Origin: Actinomadura pelletieri DSM 43383
Lineage (GTDB): Bacteria > Actinomycetota > Actinomycetes > Streptosporangiales > Streptosporangiaceae
Length of the DNA stretch: 64,000 bases
Direction: 5' to 3'
NCBI RefSeq assembly: GCF_003634705.1
Contig: NZ_RBWU01000003.1
Coordinates: forward strand, 558,001-622,000
A program made the translations under genes and the position numbers. This document shows positions 16,190 through 24,538 of this stretch, one piece after another (the stretch's first letter is position 1; every line of letters starts with the position of its first letter). A model generated the notes under the pieces. The model was not told where the DNA came from. It worked only from the letters and a program-made list of their open reading frames with translations, and made no database searches.

Positions 16190-16623
16190 GCGGGCCCATA
16201 ACACCAGAAGAACAAGAAGCCGTCCTGCGAAACGTTGGCAGCGAGGTACTCGCAGCGGCGCCAGACAGATGGACCGAACTACGCTTCCGATTGGTCGCTA
16301 CCGCCGAATTGGCGAGGAACAGATTCGAGGCGAAGTTGGAGGATGGTTCCACTGTCCATCTAAGCGCACCGGACACTCCACGAAGAAGACTCCAAGAGTT
16401 GCGCACGAGAATGTACACGCAAGGCAAAGGCACCTGGTTCACAGCCGAGTACGTCATCGTCCACCCCGGCCGATACAGCGTCGATTTCGACTACGACAAC
16501 GAACCGGATTTTGGTTTCGAGATCGATACAAAGACGTACGCCAACGAGATGAAGTACTTTCCTCGCGACGAGGAGTACATCCCCACGTGGCTGCGTCAGA
16601 AGCTCAACGAAGCCAAGGAATGA
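16186..16623 (+). CDS. yezG: YezG-family immunity protein (second of tandem pair)
   Basis: 145 aa, about half identical to its upstream neighbour, with PDRWTELRFRLV, QGKGTWFTAEY and YSVDFDYDNEPDFGF, and the same ending (YIPTWLRQKLNEAKE). It is translationally coupled to the first copy. Two divergent immunity genes behind one toxin remnant are typical of arrays that accumulate orphan antidotes against toxin variants from competitors. The second copy may be tuned to a different nuclease tip. Confidence 0.85.
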   Translation: MSGPITPEEQEAVLRNVGSEVLAAAPDRWTELRFRLVATAELARNRFEAKLEDGSTVHLSAPDTPRRRLQELRTRMYTQGKGTWFTAEYVIVHPGRYSVDFDYDNEPDFGFEIDTKTYANEMKYFPRDEEYIPTWLRQKLNEAKE

Positions 16624-16733
16624 GCGGGCGCCGAAGCGGAATGTCACATAAAAGAGAAGCGCCTCCGGTCTAGTCTCAAACGACGAGACGAAGCATCACG
16701 AGAGTCCGGTCACCGCCAGACAGGAGATCGCCG

Positions 16734-17042
16734 GTGAGCAGCACCGTGGCCGTCTACATCGCGGCTCCACATGACACACCAGCCGTCTCCCATCAGATTG
16801 CGATGGCGATTCGCGCACCCGGACACTTCTACCGCGAGTATGGATACACGTACACGATAAGCTCGACACCATTGCTTCACGGCTCCGGAGTCGCGACGCT
16901 CTATCTCTCCGACAATGACTGGGACGAAGACGACCCGGATCTGTGTGCTGCGTTTCAAGCGTACAACCATGAGCTCACTATCGAACTGCGCAATGTTCCC
17001 GCCCCCTCCGCGGCGAGATGCTGGGGCGCTCCGGTCGGCTGA
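16734..17042 (+). CDS. Small protein of the immunity array, unknown
   Basis: 102 aa, starting SSTVAVYIAAPHDTPAVS with a strand-rich pattern (ATLYLSDNDWDEDDPD). I do not recognise the family. A short fragment similar to its start (SSTVELYIAYPGDMP) recurs at 18779-18840, just before the three-repeat gene, so it belongs to the same shuffled immunity region. GTG 16734 follows AGGAG at a good distance. Base composition is clearly lower in GC than flanking genes, hinting at acquisition. The end overlaps the next gene by 25 bp in another frame. Confidence 0.55.
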   Translation: MSSTVAVYIAAPHDTPAVSHQIAMAIRAPGHFYREYGYTYTISSTPLLHGSGVATLYLSDNDWDEDDPDLCAAFQAYNHELTIELRNVPAPSAARCWGAPVG

Positions 17043-17716
17043 TATTGGACCTCTCGATGAAGCTCGACTATTCACTCGCTATCGGTGACGATACGAACAT
17101 TGTCGCCGACCATCTTCCGGGTCGGGGGGTGCGAGAATTCCCTTTGGGCACATCCTGGGACAAGCGAGATCGGGACACCTGGTACGAGCCGGCACTTCAC
17201 GGCCCGGACGCGGAACTCTCACCGAGCCCCGATCGGTCGACTCCGCCCAGCGGCTCCCTGTCAGTTTTCGAGACGGACGGGCTCATACAAGTCGTGCCGC
17301 GCGTACGCGACACGGCTGATCGCAGTCACGCTGTGGCTCCTGTTGCGTCCATGCGCGAAAGCGTGGACCCGTTGGTGTTCGGACGCACCTTGGCGGAGGC
17401 CCTCGGCAGGTCAGGGCAAGTCGATCTCGTCGAGGAAACGGACCCCTGGTCATGGGTGACCGGTATCCCTCGTCTCAACGTCGAGCAGTTCTCACGATCG
17501 GCGGTGTCGGTCGACCTTGAGTTGACCGGTCAGTCACTCATCGCGATCCCGCGCGTTCCGCACCTTGGATCGACTACGGGTGTCACGCAGGGAACGTCAA
17601 TCGATGAATTGGCGGTAAACGATTCCCGATCCTGGGACGATCAGATTATCGGAGAAGCTCTTCTCTGTTTGATCAAGACTGTCCGACTGCGGAGTTCAAC
17701 GGGAATCAATGAGTGA
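17018..17716 (+). CDS. Hypothetical protein of the immunity array
   Basis: 232 aa, or 219 aa if it starts at ATG 17057. It contains TSWDKRDRDTWYEPALHG, VVPRVRDTADRSHAVAPVASM and WSWVTGIPRLNVEQF. No signal, membrane span or known fold is evident. It lies between YezG-type and three-repeat genes, so an immunity or secreted-substrate-related role is possible. It has lower GC than its surroundings. It could also be part of one gene with 16734-17042, broken by a frameshift near 17030; I consider two genes slightly more likely. Confidence 0.5.
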   Translation: MLGRSGRLILDLSMKLDYSLAIGDDTNIVADHLPGRGVREFPLGTSWDKRDRDTWYEPALHGPDAELSPSPDRSTPPSGSLSVFETDGLIQVVPRVRDTADRSHAVAPVASMRESVDPLVFGRTLAEALGRSGQVDLVEETDPWSWVTGIPRLNVEQFSRSAVSVDLELTGQSLIAIPRVPHLGSTTGVTQGTSIDELAVNDSRSWDDQIIGEALLCLIKTVRLRSSTGINE

Positions 17717-17929
17717 AGTCGTCCAACGTATGCACCGAGCGGAGCGAGGGCACCACGTACATGAAGTTGGAAAAGTATCTTTTCCCCGTAGCCTCGAACG
17801 GCTGGTCAGAATCGATACACGGTAGATGCGACTGTGGAGTTGATCAGCCTGATGCTTCCCGCCACTTCCATCGAGGTCCTGGAGACCTCAGGAACAGCGG
17901 GCTGTGATGGCGAGAAGGGCAGTGACCTC

Positions 17930-18139
17930 ATGACCGGGCAGCCGAAGCGGTTAGAGTCCTCATACCCGACCAAGCCGTTTGGGGGCGGTCACGTACGTTC
18001 CGGTGATGCTAAGGGGAGAGGTGATCGGCTACCTGTATGCGGGCACGTCCGACTCCGCTGCCGGGTTTGTTCGGCGGCTGGAACTCATCGACACGGCGTT
18101 CATGCGCCCTGGGTCTGGTCGAAACGACTGCGCGGGGCA
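17930..18139 (+). pseudogene. Truncated, twice-frameshifted copy of the three-repeat protein
   Basis: The start TGQPKRLESSYPT matches SGHPKRFESSYPT of the gene at 18846. One extra base near 17973 moves the frame, so the conserved VTYVPVxLRGEVIGYLYAG part is read only in the next frame; a missing base near 18093 restores the original frame at APWVWSKRL. Similarity stops right after that, within the first repeat. The region before it (17717-17929) holds degenerate coding scraps such as MKLEKYLFPVAS with no complete gene. Confidence 0.75.
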
Positions 18140-18140
18140 A

Positions 18141-18449
18141 TCGTCCATGGAATGCGGCTCGCCAAGGACGGGACCTACCTGTCCGGCCATGTGTTCAATG
18201 TCGTCAACAGCAGCGGACGCATGCAGGAAAATTCTCCGCGATGAAGAATTTCTCGGCGTTCGAGCTCCTCCGGACCAACTGAGGGGCCCGGAGTGCCGAA
18301 GCCAGGACTCAGGAACAGGGCGCATTCCGGGCCACGCGGAGACCGAAGCCGCCCGGGTATACCGTGTTGCGGTGACCGGGGCGCCCGCCCTACGGGAGCC
18401 TGCTGGGATCCCGGACCGGACAAAGTTTCAATGGGAGCGGAATTAGTCA
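18141..18449 (-). other. Non-coding stretch with a possible formylglycine-generating-enzyme-like scrap
   Basis: No intact gene is seen. On the minus strand near 18295-18420 one frame reads HRNTVYPGGFGLRVARNAP before a stop, which resembles the C-terminal RN...GFR signature of FGE/sulfatase-modifying domains, but an in-frame TAG lies just upstream. If real, this is a decayed end of such a gene; the match is short. Confidence 0.3.
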
Positions 18450-18740
18450 ATGGATATTGATCGAGCCAGAGAGAGCGCAGTGGCATACCTCGCTGAATTC
18501 GCCTCGCCCGCCCGTCCGCTGGCACTGTTCGAGAACGATCTCGCTGAGGACAAGGAGTGGTGCTACGTCTTCCCGTGGAACACGGCGAAGTACGTCGAGA
18601 CCCGGGTGCTTTTGGATTCGATGGGTCCCGGGGCCGGGCCGGTCGTGGTGGTGAAGTCCACTGGCGCAGTGTGGATGCTGGCCAGTAGCCCGCCCTTCGA
18701 GGAGCAACTGGCCGAGTATCGCCGGGCGCATGCAGCCTAG
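18450..18740 (+). CDS. Imm35/YrhB-type immunity protein
   Basis: The 96-aa protein carries EWCYVFPWNTAKYVET, GPVVVVKSTGAVWMLAS and FEEQLAEYRR, matching the YrhB-like Immunity protein 35 family: aromatic FxWN strand, GP-x-VVV-x-x-TG strand, final helix. Members protect against varied toxin tips in polymorphic systems. No toxin remains beside it, so it looks like an orphan antidote within the island. The ATG start has GGGAG about 15 nt upstream, a little far. Confidence 0.75.
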   Translation: MDIDRARESAVAYLAEFASPARPLALFENDLAEDKEWCYVFPWNTAKYVETRVLLDSMGPGAGPVVVVKSTGAVWMLASSPPFEEQLAEYRRAHAA

Positions 18741-18778
18741 ATTAGGCGAGAAGGTTCACATGCGCGGAAAGGCAGGCC

Positions 18779-18845
18779 GCGAGCAGCACGGTCGAGCTTT
18801 ACATCGCCTATCCGGGGGACATGCCCGCCCCATCCCGGCGAACTC
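18779..18845 (+). pseudogene. 5' fragment related to the gene at 16734
   Basis: The translation SSTVELYIAYPGDMPAPS resembles SSTVAVYIAAPHDTPAVS at the start of the 16734 gene and then runs straight into the three-repeat gene. It marks a recombination joint between immunity genes. Confidence 0.5.
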
Positions 18846-19958
18846 ATGAGCGGGCACCCGAAGCGGTTCGAGTCGTCATACCCGACCATGCCACTGGGTG
18901 CGGTCACGTACGTTCCGGTGACGCTAAGGGGAGAGGTGATCGGCTACCTGTATGCGGGCACGTCCGAATCCGCTGCCGGGTTTGTTCGGCGGCTGGAGCT
19001 CATCGACACGGCTTTTTATGCGCCCTGGGTCTGGTCGAAACGTCTGACCGAAGCCTGCACAGCCGGACTTGAAGCGCTGGAGGCGTTGCAGAGGTGGCGG
19101 GGCGCGCCCGAGGATCCGGAAGGCGGAGCGATCGCCGCGGACGCGCCTGAGAGCGAGGCGGAGAGTCTGGATGTGCTGGAGGAACTGGCCAATCCTGGAT
19201 ACGTGGACCCGCTCAAGGACTTTTTCGCCCAAGAGCCGACCTGGCCGGACGGGACCCCCATCGACCGAAGGAAGGGCTGGGGTCCACTGTCGCCGATGAA
19301 GGTTCCGGAGACCGACTATCCCGCGTCGACCGATGGGCCGGTGCGGTACTACCCGGTGGTTCTTCAGGGCAAGGTGGTCGGTTACCTGTGGGCGTCGGTA
19401 AACGATGACGCGGCCCATTGGCAGGATCGCGGGGATGCCGGAGCGCTCGGCTACAACGCGGGCGTGCCGTGGGTGATGCGGCTGCGTGAGGCGGGCGCAC
19501 AGGGTCTGACTCCGCTGCAAGCGCTGCGCAAGTGGAAGGGCGCGCCCGAGGATCCGCGCGGCGGAGCGATTCCGGCGGACGCCGAGGAGCGGGAGGCCCC
19601 GAGCCTGCGGGCGCTGCGGGAGCTCACCGGGGACTATGCCGCGTCGACCGATCAGGCGGTGCGGTATTACCCGGTCCGGCTCCGTGGGAAGACGATCGGT
19701 TATCTGTGGGCATCGGTGCCCGACGATGCGGCGTCCTATCTGGCGCGTCCGGCTGCGGGGGCCGATGGGGAGAACGCGCGGAGCGTGTGGGAGCAGCGGT
19801 TGCACGAAGCGGTCCTGGACGCGCTCCTGCCGTTGCGGGCCGTGCGGAAATGGTGCGGCGCCCCAGAGGACCCACGCGGCGGCGCCATTCCCGGGGAGAA
19901 CGAGGAGCGGGTTGCGCCGAGTCTTCGGGCGTTGGAAGACATCGCGAACGACGGGTGA
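18846..19958 (+). CDS. Three-repeat protein, putative poly-immunity factor (copy 1)
   Basis: The 370-aa cytoplasmic protein is built of three tandem ~120-residue units. Each has VRYxPVxLRGKxIGYLWASV.DDAA, an RLxEA...GLxPLxALRKW helix pair, the signature GAPEDPxGGAI and a final SLxALxELA helix. The first unit is most divergent (VTYVPVTLRGEVIGYLYAG). It is about 85% identical to the gene at 24539-25648, which directly follows the ADP-ribosyltransferase toxin; that link suggests an immunity or toxin-binding role. I know no named family for it. It is followed by broken copies of the 120-aa/DUF6177 pair, as its paralogue is by intact ones. Confidence 0.8.
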   Translation: MSGHPKRFESSYPTMPLGAVTYVPVTLRGEVIGYLYAGTSESAAGFVRRLELIDTAFYAPWVWSKRLTEACTAGLEALEALQRWRGAPEDPEGGAIAADAPESEAESLDVLEELANPGYVDPLKDFFAQEPTWPDGTPIDRRKGWGPLSPMKVPETDYPASTDGPVRYYPVVLQGKVVGYLWASVNDDAAHWQDRGDAGALGYNAGVPWVMRLREAGAQGLTPLQALRKWKGAPEDPRGGAIPADAEEREAPSLRALRELTGDYAASTDQAVRYYPVRLRGKTIGYLWASVPDDAASYLARPAAGADGENARSVWEQRLHEAVLDALLPLRAVRKWCGAPEDPRGGAIPGENEERVAPSLRALEDIANDG

Positions 19959-19969
19959 GGGGGTGGAGG

Positions 19970-20345
19970 GTGACTAAGGATGTGGTGGCGTTGGTGAGGG
20001 TCGAGCCGGATTTGGGCGCTGTGGTGGCGGGGATGGTGGCCGCCGGGAGTGAGTGGCGGGTGCGAGGGGTGGCAGGTGGTGGGGCGCTGCGGTTGTGTGA
20101 GGAGGACGGGCAGGTGGTGGTGACGCCCGTTCTGGTGGATGTGGCCGGGGATTTGACCCGGTTGCTTGGGGTCGAGGTCGGGGAGGTGGAGACGCCGGTG
20201 TGGTGGGTGGGGACGAGTTCAGGGCCGGGTCGGAGGTGGTGGCGTAGCGGTTCGCGGCGCGGCTCGGCGGAGTGGTGTGGACGGGAGACCCGGAGTACGT
20301 CAGGCGCGCGACCTGACGCAGGCGACGATCGACGTCGTGTCCGAG
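19970..20345 (+). pseudogene. Broken copy of the 120-aa T7SS accessory protein (copy 2)
   Basis: The start TKDVVALVRVEPDLGAVVAGM matches the intact copy at 25703. Ten bases present in that copy are missing just after TPVWWV (near 20208), shifting the frame. The shifted frame then has no stop before the neighbouring DUF6177-like sequence, so the two genes are fused into one aberrant frame. Confidence 0.8.
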
Positions 20346-20908
20346 AGGGTGGGCGTGTGATGCAGAGTCGGCCCGTCGTGTCGCTGTCGTCGTGGATGGC
20401 GGAGGCGGCCCGGCTGTGCGCTGAGACAGGCAAAGGGCTTGAGGTCGTCACGCCCACGCACTCTCGGCTGACGCTGCCGCTGCGGCCGGCGCTCACCGGG
20501 CAGGACTGCCGATGGGTGGTGACGGATCTGGCCGGCTGCTACTACGACGGGTTCTCCGGTGCGAGGCTCGCGTGGGACGGTGGGGCCTTCTTACCGGACG
20601 GAGGCAGGCCCGGCCGGGAGGCAGTTCATCGTCAGCGCGACCGGTCGGCACACCGCGTGCGACACGTTGACCGTCGGGGTCGTCGCACAGGTGATGTGTC
20701 AGGAGTTGGGCGCGGGTCCGCCGGTCGGGTGGGGCACGTTCGAGTCCGCGGGAAACCTCTGGGACGTGGAGCGGCTGGCCGAGCTGTGCCGTGACCGGAC
20801 TCCGCGACCGACGTGGCTGGTGTCGTGGGCGACGGGTTGGTCGGCACGACGACGGTGCGGCGGACGCCGTCGGGCGTCCAGGAGGCCGTCACGGCGGGAG
20901 CGGGCCTC
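20336..20908 (+). pseudogene. Broken DUF6177-family gene (copy 2)
   Basis: VVSLSSWMAEAARLCAETGKG and RWVVTDLAGCYYDGFSGA match the intact copy at 26077. A frameshift near 20605-20620 moves the reading to VTATGRHTACDTLTVGVVAQ-type sequence in another frame, and a one-base loss near 20822 shifts it again. Similarity ends at about 20908, exactly where the IS3 fragment begins. Confidence 0.8.
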
Positions 20909-21590
20909 AGTTAGAGCACGCCCGTCACGAAGTCGGACGGGGTACGTGGCATAGCGGGTGACCTGGGGAAATGCCCGGGCACGCCGGCGGTGAAGTCACG
21001 GCGGACCAGGTCGGGGATCGGGCCTGCGGTGCCGTCCTGCTCGGTCAGGCTCGCCCGCCACGGCCGCGGCTGGCATGGCGCCAGGCCCAGTTCCCGCAGA
21101 ATGTCGCGGACCAGCTCCGGGCTGGCGGGCGCCCCGGCCCCGGCGAGCTCGGCGTGGATCCGCCGGTACCCGTAGGTGCCGTCAGAGGCATCGAAAAAAT
21201 GCCGCACCAAGACCTTGAGCTCTTCGCGCCGCTGCGAGGTCGCCGATTCCGGGCGCCACCGCCGATCATAGAAGCCGGAGCGGGACACCCAGCCATTAAC
21301 GCATCCGGACGATGCTGGGGGTGGCGCCGTCAACGCACACGGAAGGTCTGGCGTACTCCGCGTCGATGACCTCGTACTTCGAGATCACCGTTGCTGTTTC
21401 GCAAAGTACGCCGCCCGTTATGCGAACGCCCGTACGCGTTCACCTGATTCGCCAATGTGTCCGCGTCGATCTCGAGTTCTTTGCCAACCTGTGAGACCGG
21501 ACGCGAAGTCTCGATCACCAGCTTCAGTGCCTCTTCCCGCTATTCAGGGGAGAAGTTCCTCTTCAGACGAGCCAATCACCACCTTTCCGG
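20909..21590 (-). mobile_element. IS3-family insertion sequence remnant
   Basis: On the minus strand an OrfA scrap (VIETSRPVSQVGKELEIDADTLANQVN, preceded by FSPE-stop-REEALKL) is followed by an OrfB head (REELKVLVRHFFDASDGTYG, YRRIHAEL, PELVRDILRELGL). The OrfB frame loses similarity after DLVRRDFTAG, before the catalytic DDE core, so it cannot transpose. Terminal inverted repeats are not evident. Its insertion probably truncated the DUF6177 copy at 20908. Confidence 0.8.
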
Positions 21591-21853
21591 ACCACCCCAT
21601 TCTAGTCGGGTCACTGTCCGGAATGCTCGGGCGTCTCAGGTACCCTTTCGCCAAGGATCGACCTTGGGAGCGCTTCGATGCCCTCCTACACCGCTCATTC
21701 TGGCCGTGGGGTCGCACGACGAATCTGACTCACTGGTCAGATAGGGGTGATACCCGACGGCAATAACCTTCCGTCCTTTTTTCCAACATGCCCCACGTTG
21801 GTCTGATCTAGGTCCTAGAGTGGCGATATCGACGATCAAGGACGGAGGTTCCG
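21591..21853 (+). promoter_or_regulatory. Leader of the ADP-ribosyltransferase toxin module
   Basis: No gene is visible in this ~260-bp stretch of lower GC. TTGGTC (21798) and CCTAGAGTGG (21814-21823) repeat the leader pattern seen before DUF6507 copy A at 15049-15071, and GGAGG precedes the GTG start, so it probably contains the promoter of the toxin operon. Confidence 0.4.
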
Positions 21854-22153
21854 GTGACCGCATGGGACATCAAGCCATACGGGGTGAAGAACGTGATTAA
21901 CCGGACGGTGGGTGCGTTCAAGCCGGTCGAGGCACACGTCAAGACCTTCGTGACCAGTTCCCGTGACGCAACCGAGGCCACCGGCAGTCCCCGCGTGGCG
22001 CAGGCCCTCCAGGGCTTCGTGCAGCACCACCAGCCGACGTTGACCGGTATCGCCCGCCGCACCAACCGCACCCTCCAGGCCGCCGCCGACGCCACCATGG
22101 CCTACGTACACGGCGACGAGCAGATGGCCGCGCAGACCCCGGGCCGCCGATGA
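21854..22153 (+). CDS. DUF6507-like small T7SS-associated protein (copy B)
   Basis: The 99-aa product (TAWDIKPYGVKNVINRT) is nearly identical to copy A from residue 30 on (FVTSSRDATEATGSPRVAQAL). It directly precedes and overlaps (ATGATC) the toxin gene, as the relatives do in front of other effectors in this window. This recurrent pairing, together with small helical size, supports a role as effector-specific partner for T7SS export. The GTG start has GGAGG seven bases upstream. Confidence 0.82.
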   Translation: MTAWDIKPYGVKNVINRTVGAFKPVEAHVKTFVTSSRDATEATGSPRVAQALQGFVQHHQPTLTGIARRTNRTLQAAADATMAYVHGDEQMAAQTPGRR

Positions 22154-24516
22154 TCGTCCCCGACGAGGTTCTCGGCATCATGGCCAAGGTCCACCCCGAC
22201 GCGGTGGAGGCCGAGGCCCACGACTTACGCAAGGCCGCCACGGGCATCCGCGAGGCCGGCTCGGACGTCCACACGACCTGGCAAGGGTTATCCGCCTTCT
22301 ACAAGGCCCCCGAAGCCGGTCAACTCTTCGCCGCGACCGCCCCCGTCCGCGACGACTCCGCGATGTTCGCCGGCCAATTAGAAAAGGTCACCGGCGCCCT
22401 GACGACCTACGCGGCTGAGACACGCGTCATCAAGCACAAGCTCACGGACCTCTACATGCGGGCCGTGACCTTCGTGAACAAGACCTACGCCGAAAAAGAC
22501 GACTGGCAAAAGAACGAGGATCTCGTCCGCGAGAACAACACCCTCATCGCCGCCGTCGACGCCCAGGCCATGGCCTTTCACAACGCGCAGGAAAAGGCCA
22601 CCCACACCATCTACGCCGCCTACGGCGAAACCGCCCCCGCCCTCCCCACCGGCGGCGGCGGTGACCAGGAACGCCCGTGGGGAACCCCCGAAGAAGCCGA
22701 TCTCCCCTGGTACCACGACGCCTGGAACGGCGGCACCTCCCTCCTCAAGGGCTTCTTCGGCGACGGCTTCTGGGGCGACGTGTCCGGCATCTGGGACCTG
22801 GTCACCTCCCCCGGCAAATGGTTCGAGTCCTACAAAAGCCTGATGGCGCTGACCCTGCCCCTCAACCCGATCGTCGCGCCTTTCGCAATGCTGGTCCCCT
22901 CCGTCCGGCGCAAGGTCCACGAAACCTGGAAGGGCTTCGGCAAGTCCTTCGTCGCCTGGGACCGCTGGAAACAAGACCCCGCCCGCGCCTTCGGCAACAC
23001 CGCCTACAACGTCGTCACCTCGATCATCCCCATCGGCAAGGCGGGCAGCGCCGGCAAACTCGGCAAGTTCAGCCACGGCGCCGCAAAGGTCGGCGAAGCC
23101 GTCGACCCGGTCGGCCTCACCGTCCGCGCCTCCGTCACCCTCCCCAAGGTCGCCGACATCACCGCCGCCCTCTCCGGCAAGATCGGCGACTTCACCACCG
23201 CCACCAAACTCAACCTCGACAGATTCGTCATCAAACCCGCCATCGACCTGAAGGCCTACGCCCTCAGCAAGACCGCGAACATCCCCGACCGAATCCCCGA
23301 CTGGGTCCTCCGCCGCGACGGCGCAGAAGCCGCAGCCCAGGTCCGCGCCGCCCACACCCCCGACCTGGTCGGCGCCCGCACCGGCCAGCCCACCACCGTC
23401 CAGGACTCTCCGGGCGGTCCAACGCCTCCCGGCGACCGCGCCCCGGGCAACGGCTCGCCCGGCGTCAGGGCGCCCGAGGGAGGCCAGCCCGATGCGACGC
23501 CCGCGGGCGAGGGCGCCGGTAGCGGCCCGGGTGACCCGCCGCCACCGGACCGTAACGGCGATGGATTCGATCAGCAAGGGCCGCAGCAGGGCGGGCAGGG
23601 CACCCCTGATCAGACCCCGGACGGTGACGGCTCGTCCCCGGATGGCCCGGACAGCAACAACACGAATCCGCTTCCCGGGCACATGGACCCGGACGGCATC
23701 CGCCGCTTCGACACCGATGACGCCGGCCAGGAATACGGCGATCGCCACCTAAGCGATCAGTACCGCAACCTGCCACCGGACCAGGCGCACGCGATCAGGG
23801 AATACACACGTCACTCCTGGCCGTACAACCCACACCTGCGCGGCCTCGCGAACATCCAAGACAGCCTGCGGACGTGGTACAACAACGTTGGTCCAGGCTG
23901 GCCCATTTTCGAAATGAACGGCGGCAGGCCGCCATCTGTCAGCGACATCTTCGATGCCACAAGGCGAACTGACCTGACTCCGGACCAACGCCGGATCGTC
24001 GATGACATCGTCCAAGCCGGAGATCCACACAAGCGGCTGGAAGAGTGGATCCGCGCATCAGGCTCTCGAGGAATAGTCGCGAGGACCTTCGACGGCTTTC
24101 CCACCGTTGCGGATTTCAGGGAGCGTATCCGCCTGATCGATCAGGCGCTCAGCCACCACCTGCCCGAGGGTATCCAAGTCCAGCGCGGGCTCCATGACGT
24201 AAGCTTCATGGATGGTTACAACGGTACGATGACATCGTTGAGGGGAAGCATCGAGACCGAACGTTCGTTCATGTCGACGGCACTGGGTGAAAAACCTCCG
24301 GAGATCGACGGCAATTCCCATCCGATCGTCATGCATCTGGATGTGCCACCGGGTTCACGCGGACTGTGGATGGGCCGCGAGAGCAATTACCCGGCACAAC
24401 GTGAACTGATCTTACCCCGAAACACCCGTTATCGGATCAACAACGTCTATAAGAAGGATGGTATATGGCATATCGAGGCCGAGGTCCTAGATACCCCCGT
24501 CAACAACGGACTATGA
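22150..24516 (+). CDS. WXG-headed T7SS polymorphic toxin with C3-like ADP-ribosyltransferase tip
   Basis: 788 aa. Residues 1-160 form a helical WXG-like head (TTWQGLSAFY; WQKNEDLV), about 200-330 a hydrophobic, amphipathic middle (LTLPLNPIVAPFAMLV), 390-520 a Pro/Gly/Asp linker, and about 530-788 the toxin tip. The tip has the ART R-S-E triad: Arg679 in VQRGLHD, Ser709-Thr710 in FMSTAL and Gln750-x-Glu752 in AQRELILPRNTRYRI. Q-x-E at the last site is typical of C3-like exoenzymes that modify Asn or Gln of GTPases, whereas E-x-E would suggest Arg; the target here is unknown. The candidate antidote follows after 22 bp. Four TTA leucine codons suggest late or bldA-type control or foreign origin. 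Confidence 0.87.
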   Translation: MIVPDEVLGIMAKVHPDAVEAEAHDLRKAATGIREAGSDVHTTWQGLSAFYKAPEAGQLFAATAPVRDDSAMFAGQLEKVTGALTTYAAETRVIKHKLTDLYMRAVTFVNKTYAEKDDWQKNEDLVRENNTLIAAVDAQAMAFHNAQEKATHTIYAAYGETAPALPTGGGGDQERPWGTPEEADLPWYHDAWNGGTSLLKGFFGDGFWGDVSGIWDLVTSPGKWFESYKSLMALTLPLNPIVAPFAMLVPSVRRKVHETWKGFGKSFVAWDRWKQDPARAFGNTAYNVVTSIIPIGKAGSAGKLGKFSHGAAKVGEAVDPVGLTVRASVTLPKVADITAALSGKIGDFTTATKLNLDRFVIKPAIDLKAYALSKTANIPDRIPDWVLRRDGAEAAAQVRAAHTPDLVGARTGQPTTVQDSPGGPTPPGDRAPGNGSPGVRAPEGGQPDATPAGEGAGSGPGDPPPPDRNGDGFDQQGPQQGGQGTPDQTPDGDGSSPDGPDSNNTNPLPGHMDPDGIRRFDTDDAGQEYGDRHLSDQYRNLPPDQAHAIREYTRHSWPYNPHLRGLANIQDSLRTWYNNVGPGWPIFEMNGGRPPSVSDIFDATRRTDLTPDQRRIVDDIVQAGDPHKRLEEWIRASGSRGIVARTFDGFPTVADFRERIRLIDQALSHHLPEGIQVQRGLHDVSFMDGYNGTMTSLRGSIETERSFMSTALGEKPPEIDGNSHPIVMHLDVPPGSRGLWMGRESNYPAQRELILPRNTRYRINNVYKKDGIWHIEAEVLDTPVNNGL

Positions 24517-24538
24517 CGGAGCGAAAGCCCGGGATCTC

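Larger units (their letters stand above)
18846..20908 (+). repeat. Duplicated module, left copy (matches 24539-26690)
   Basis: The three-repeat gene plus the 120-aa/DUF6177 pair are present here and at 24539-26690 in the same order with high nucleotide identity. The left copy is damaged by small deletions and ends at the IS3 remnant; the right copy is intact. Confidence 0.85.

Noticed and set aside
16734..17716. A single frameshifted gene covering both small unknown frames
   Set aside because: The second frame has its own possible starts (17018, 17057) and no similarity links the halves to one known protein; left as two genes with the alternative noted.
18141..18449. A formylglycine-generating-enzyme gene on the minus strand
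   Set aside because: Only about 20 residues resemble the family and an in-frame stop lies directly before them; kept only as a low-confidence scrap.
20909..21590. A functional IS3 element
   Set aside because: OrfA has an in-frame stop and a frameshift and OrfB lacks the DDE core; no terminal repeats were found.
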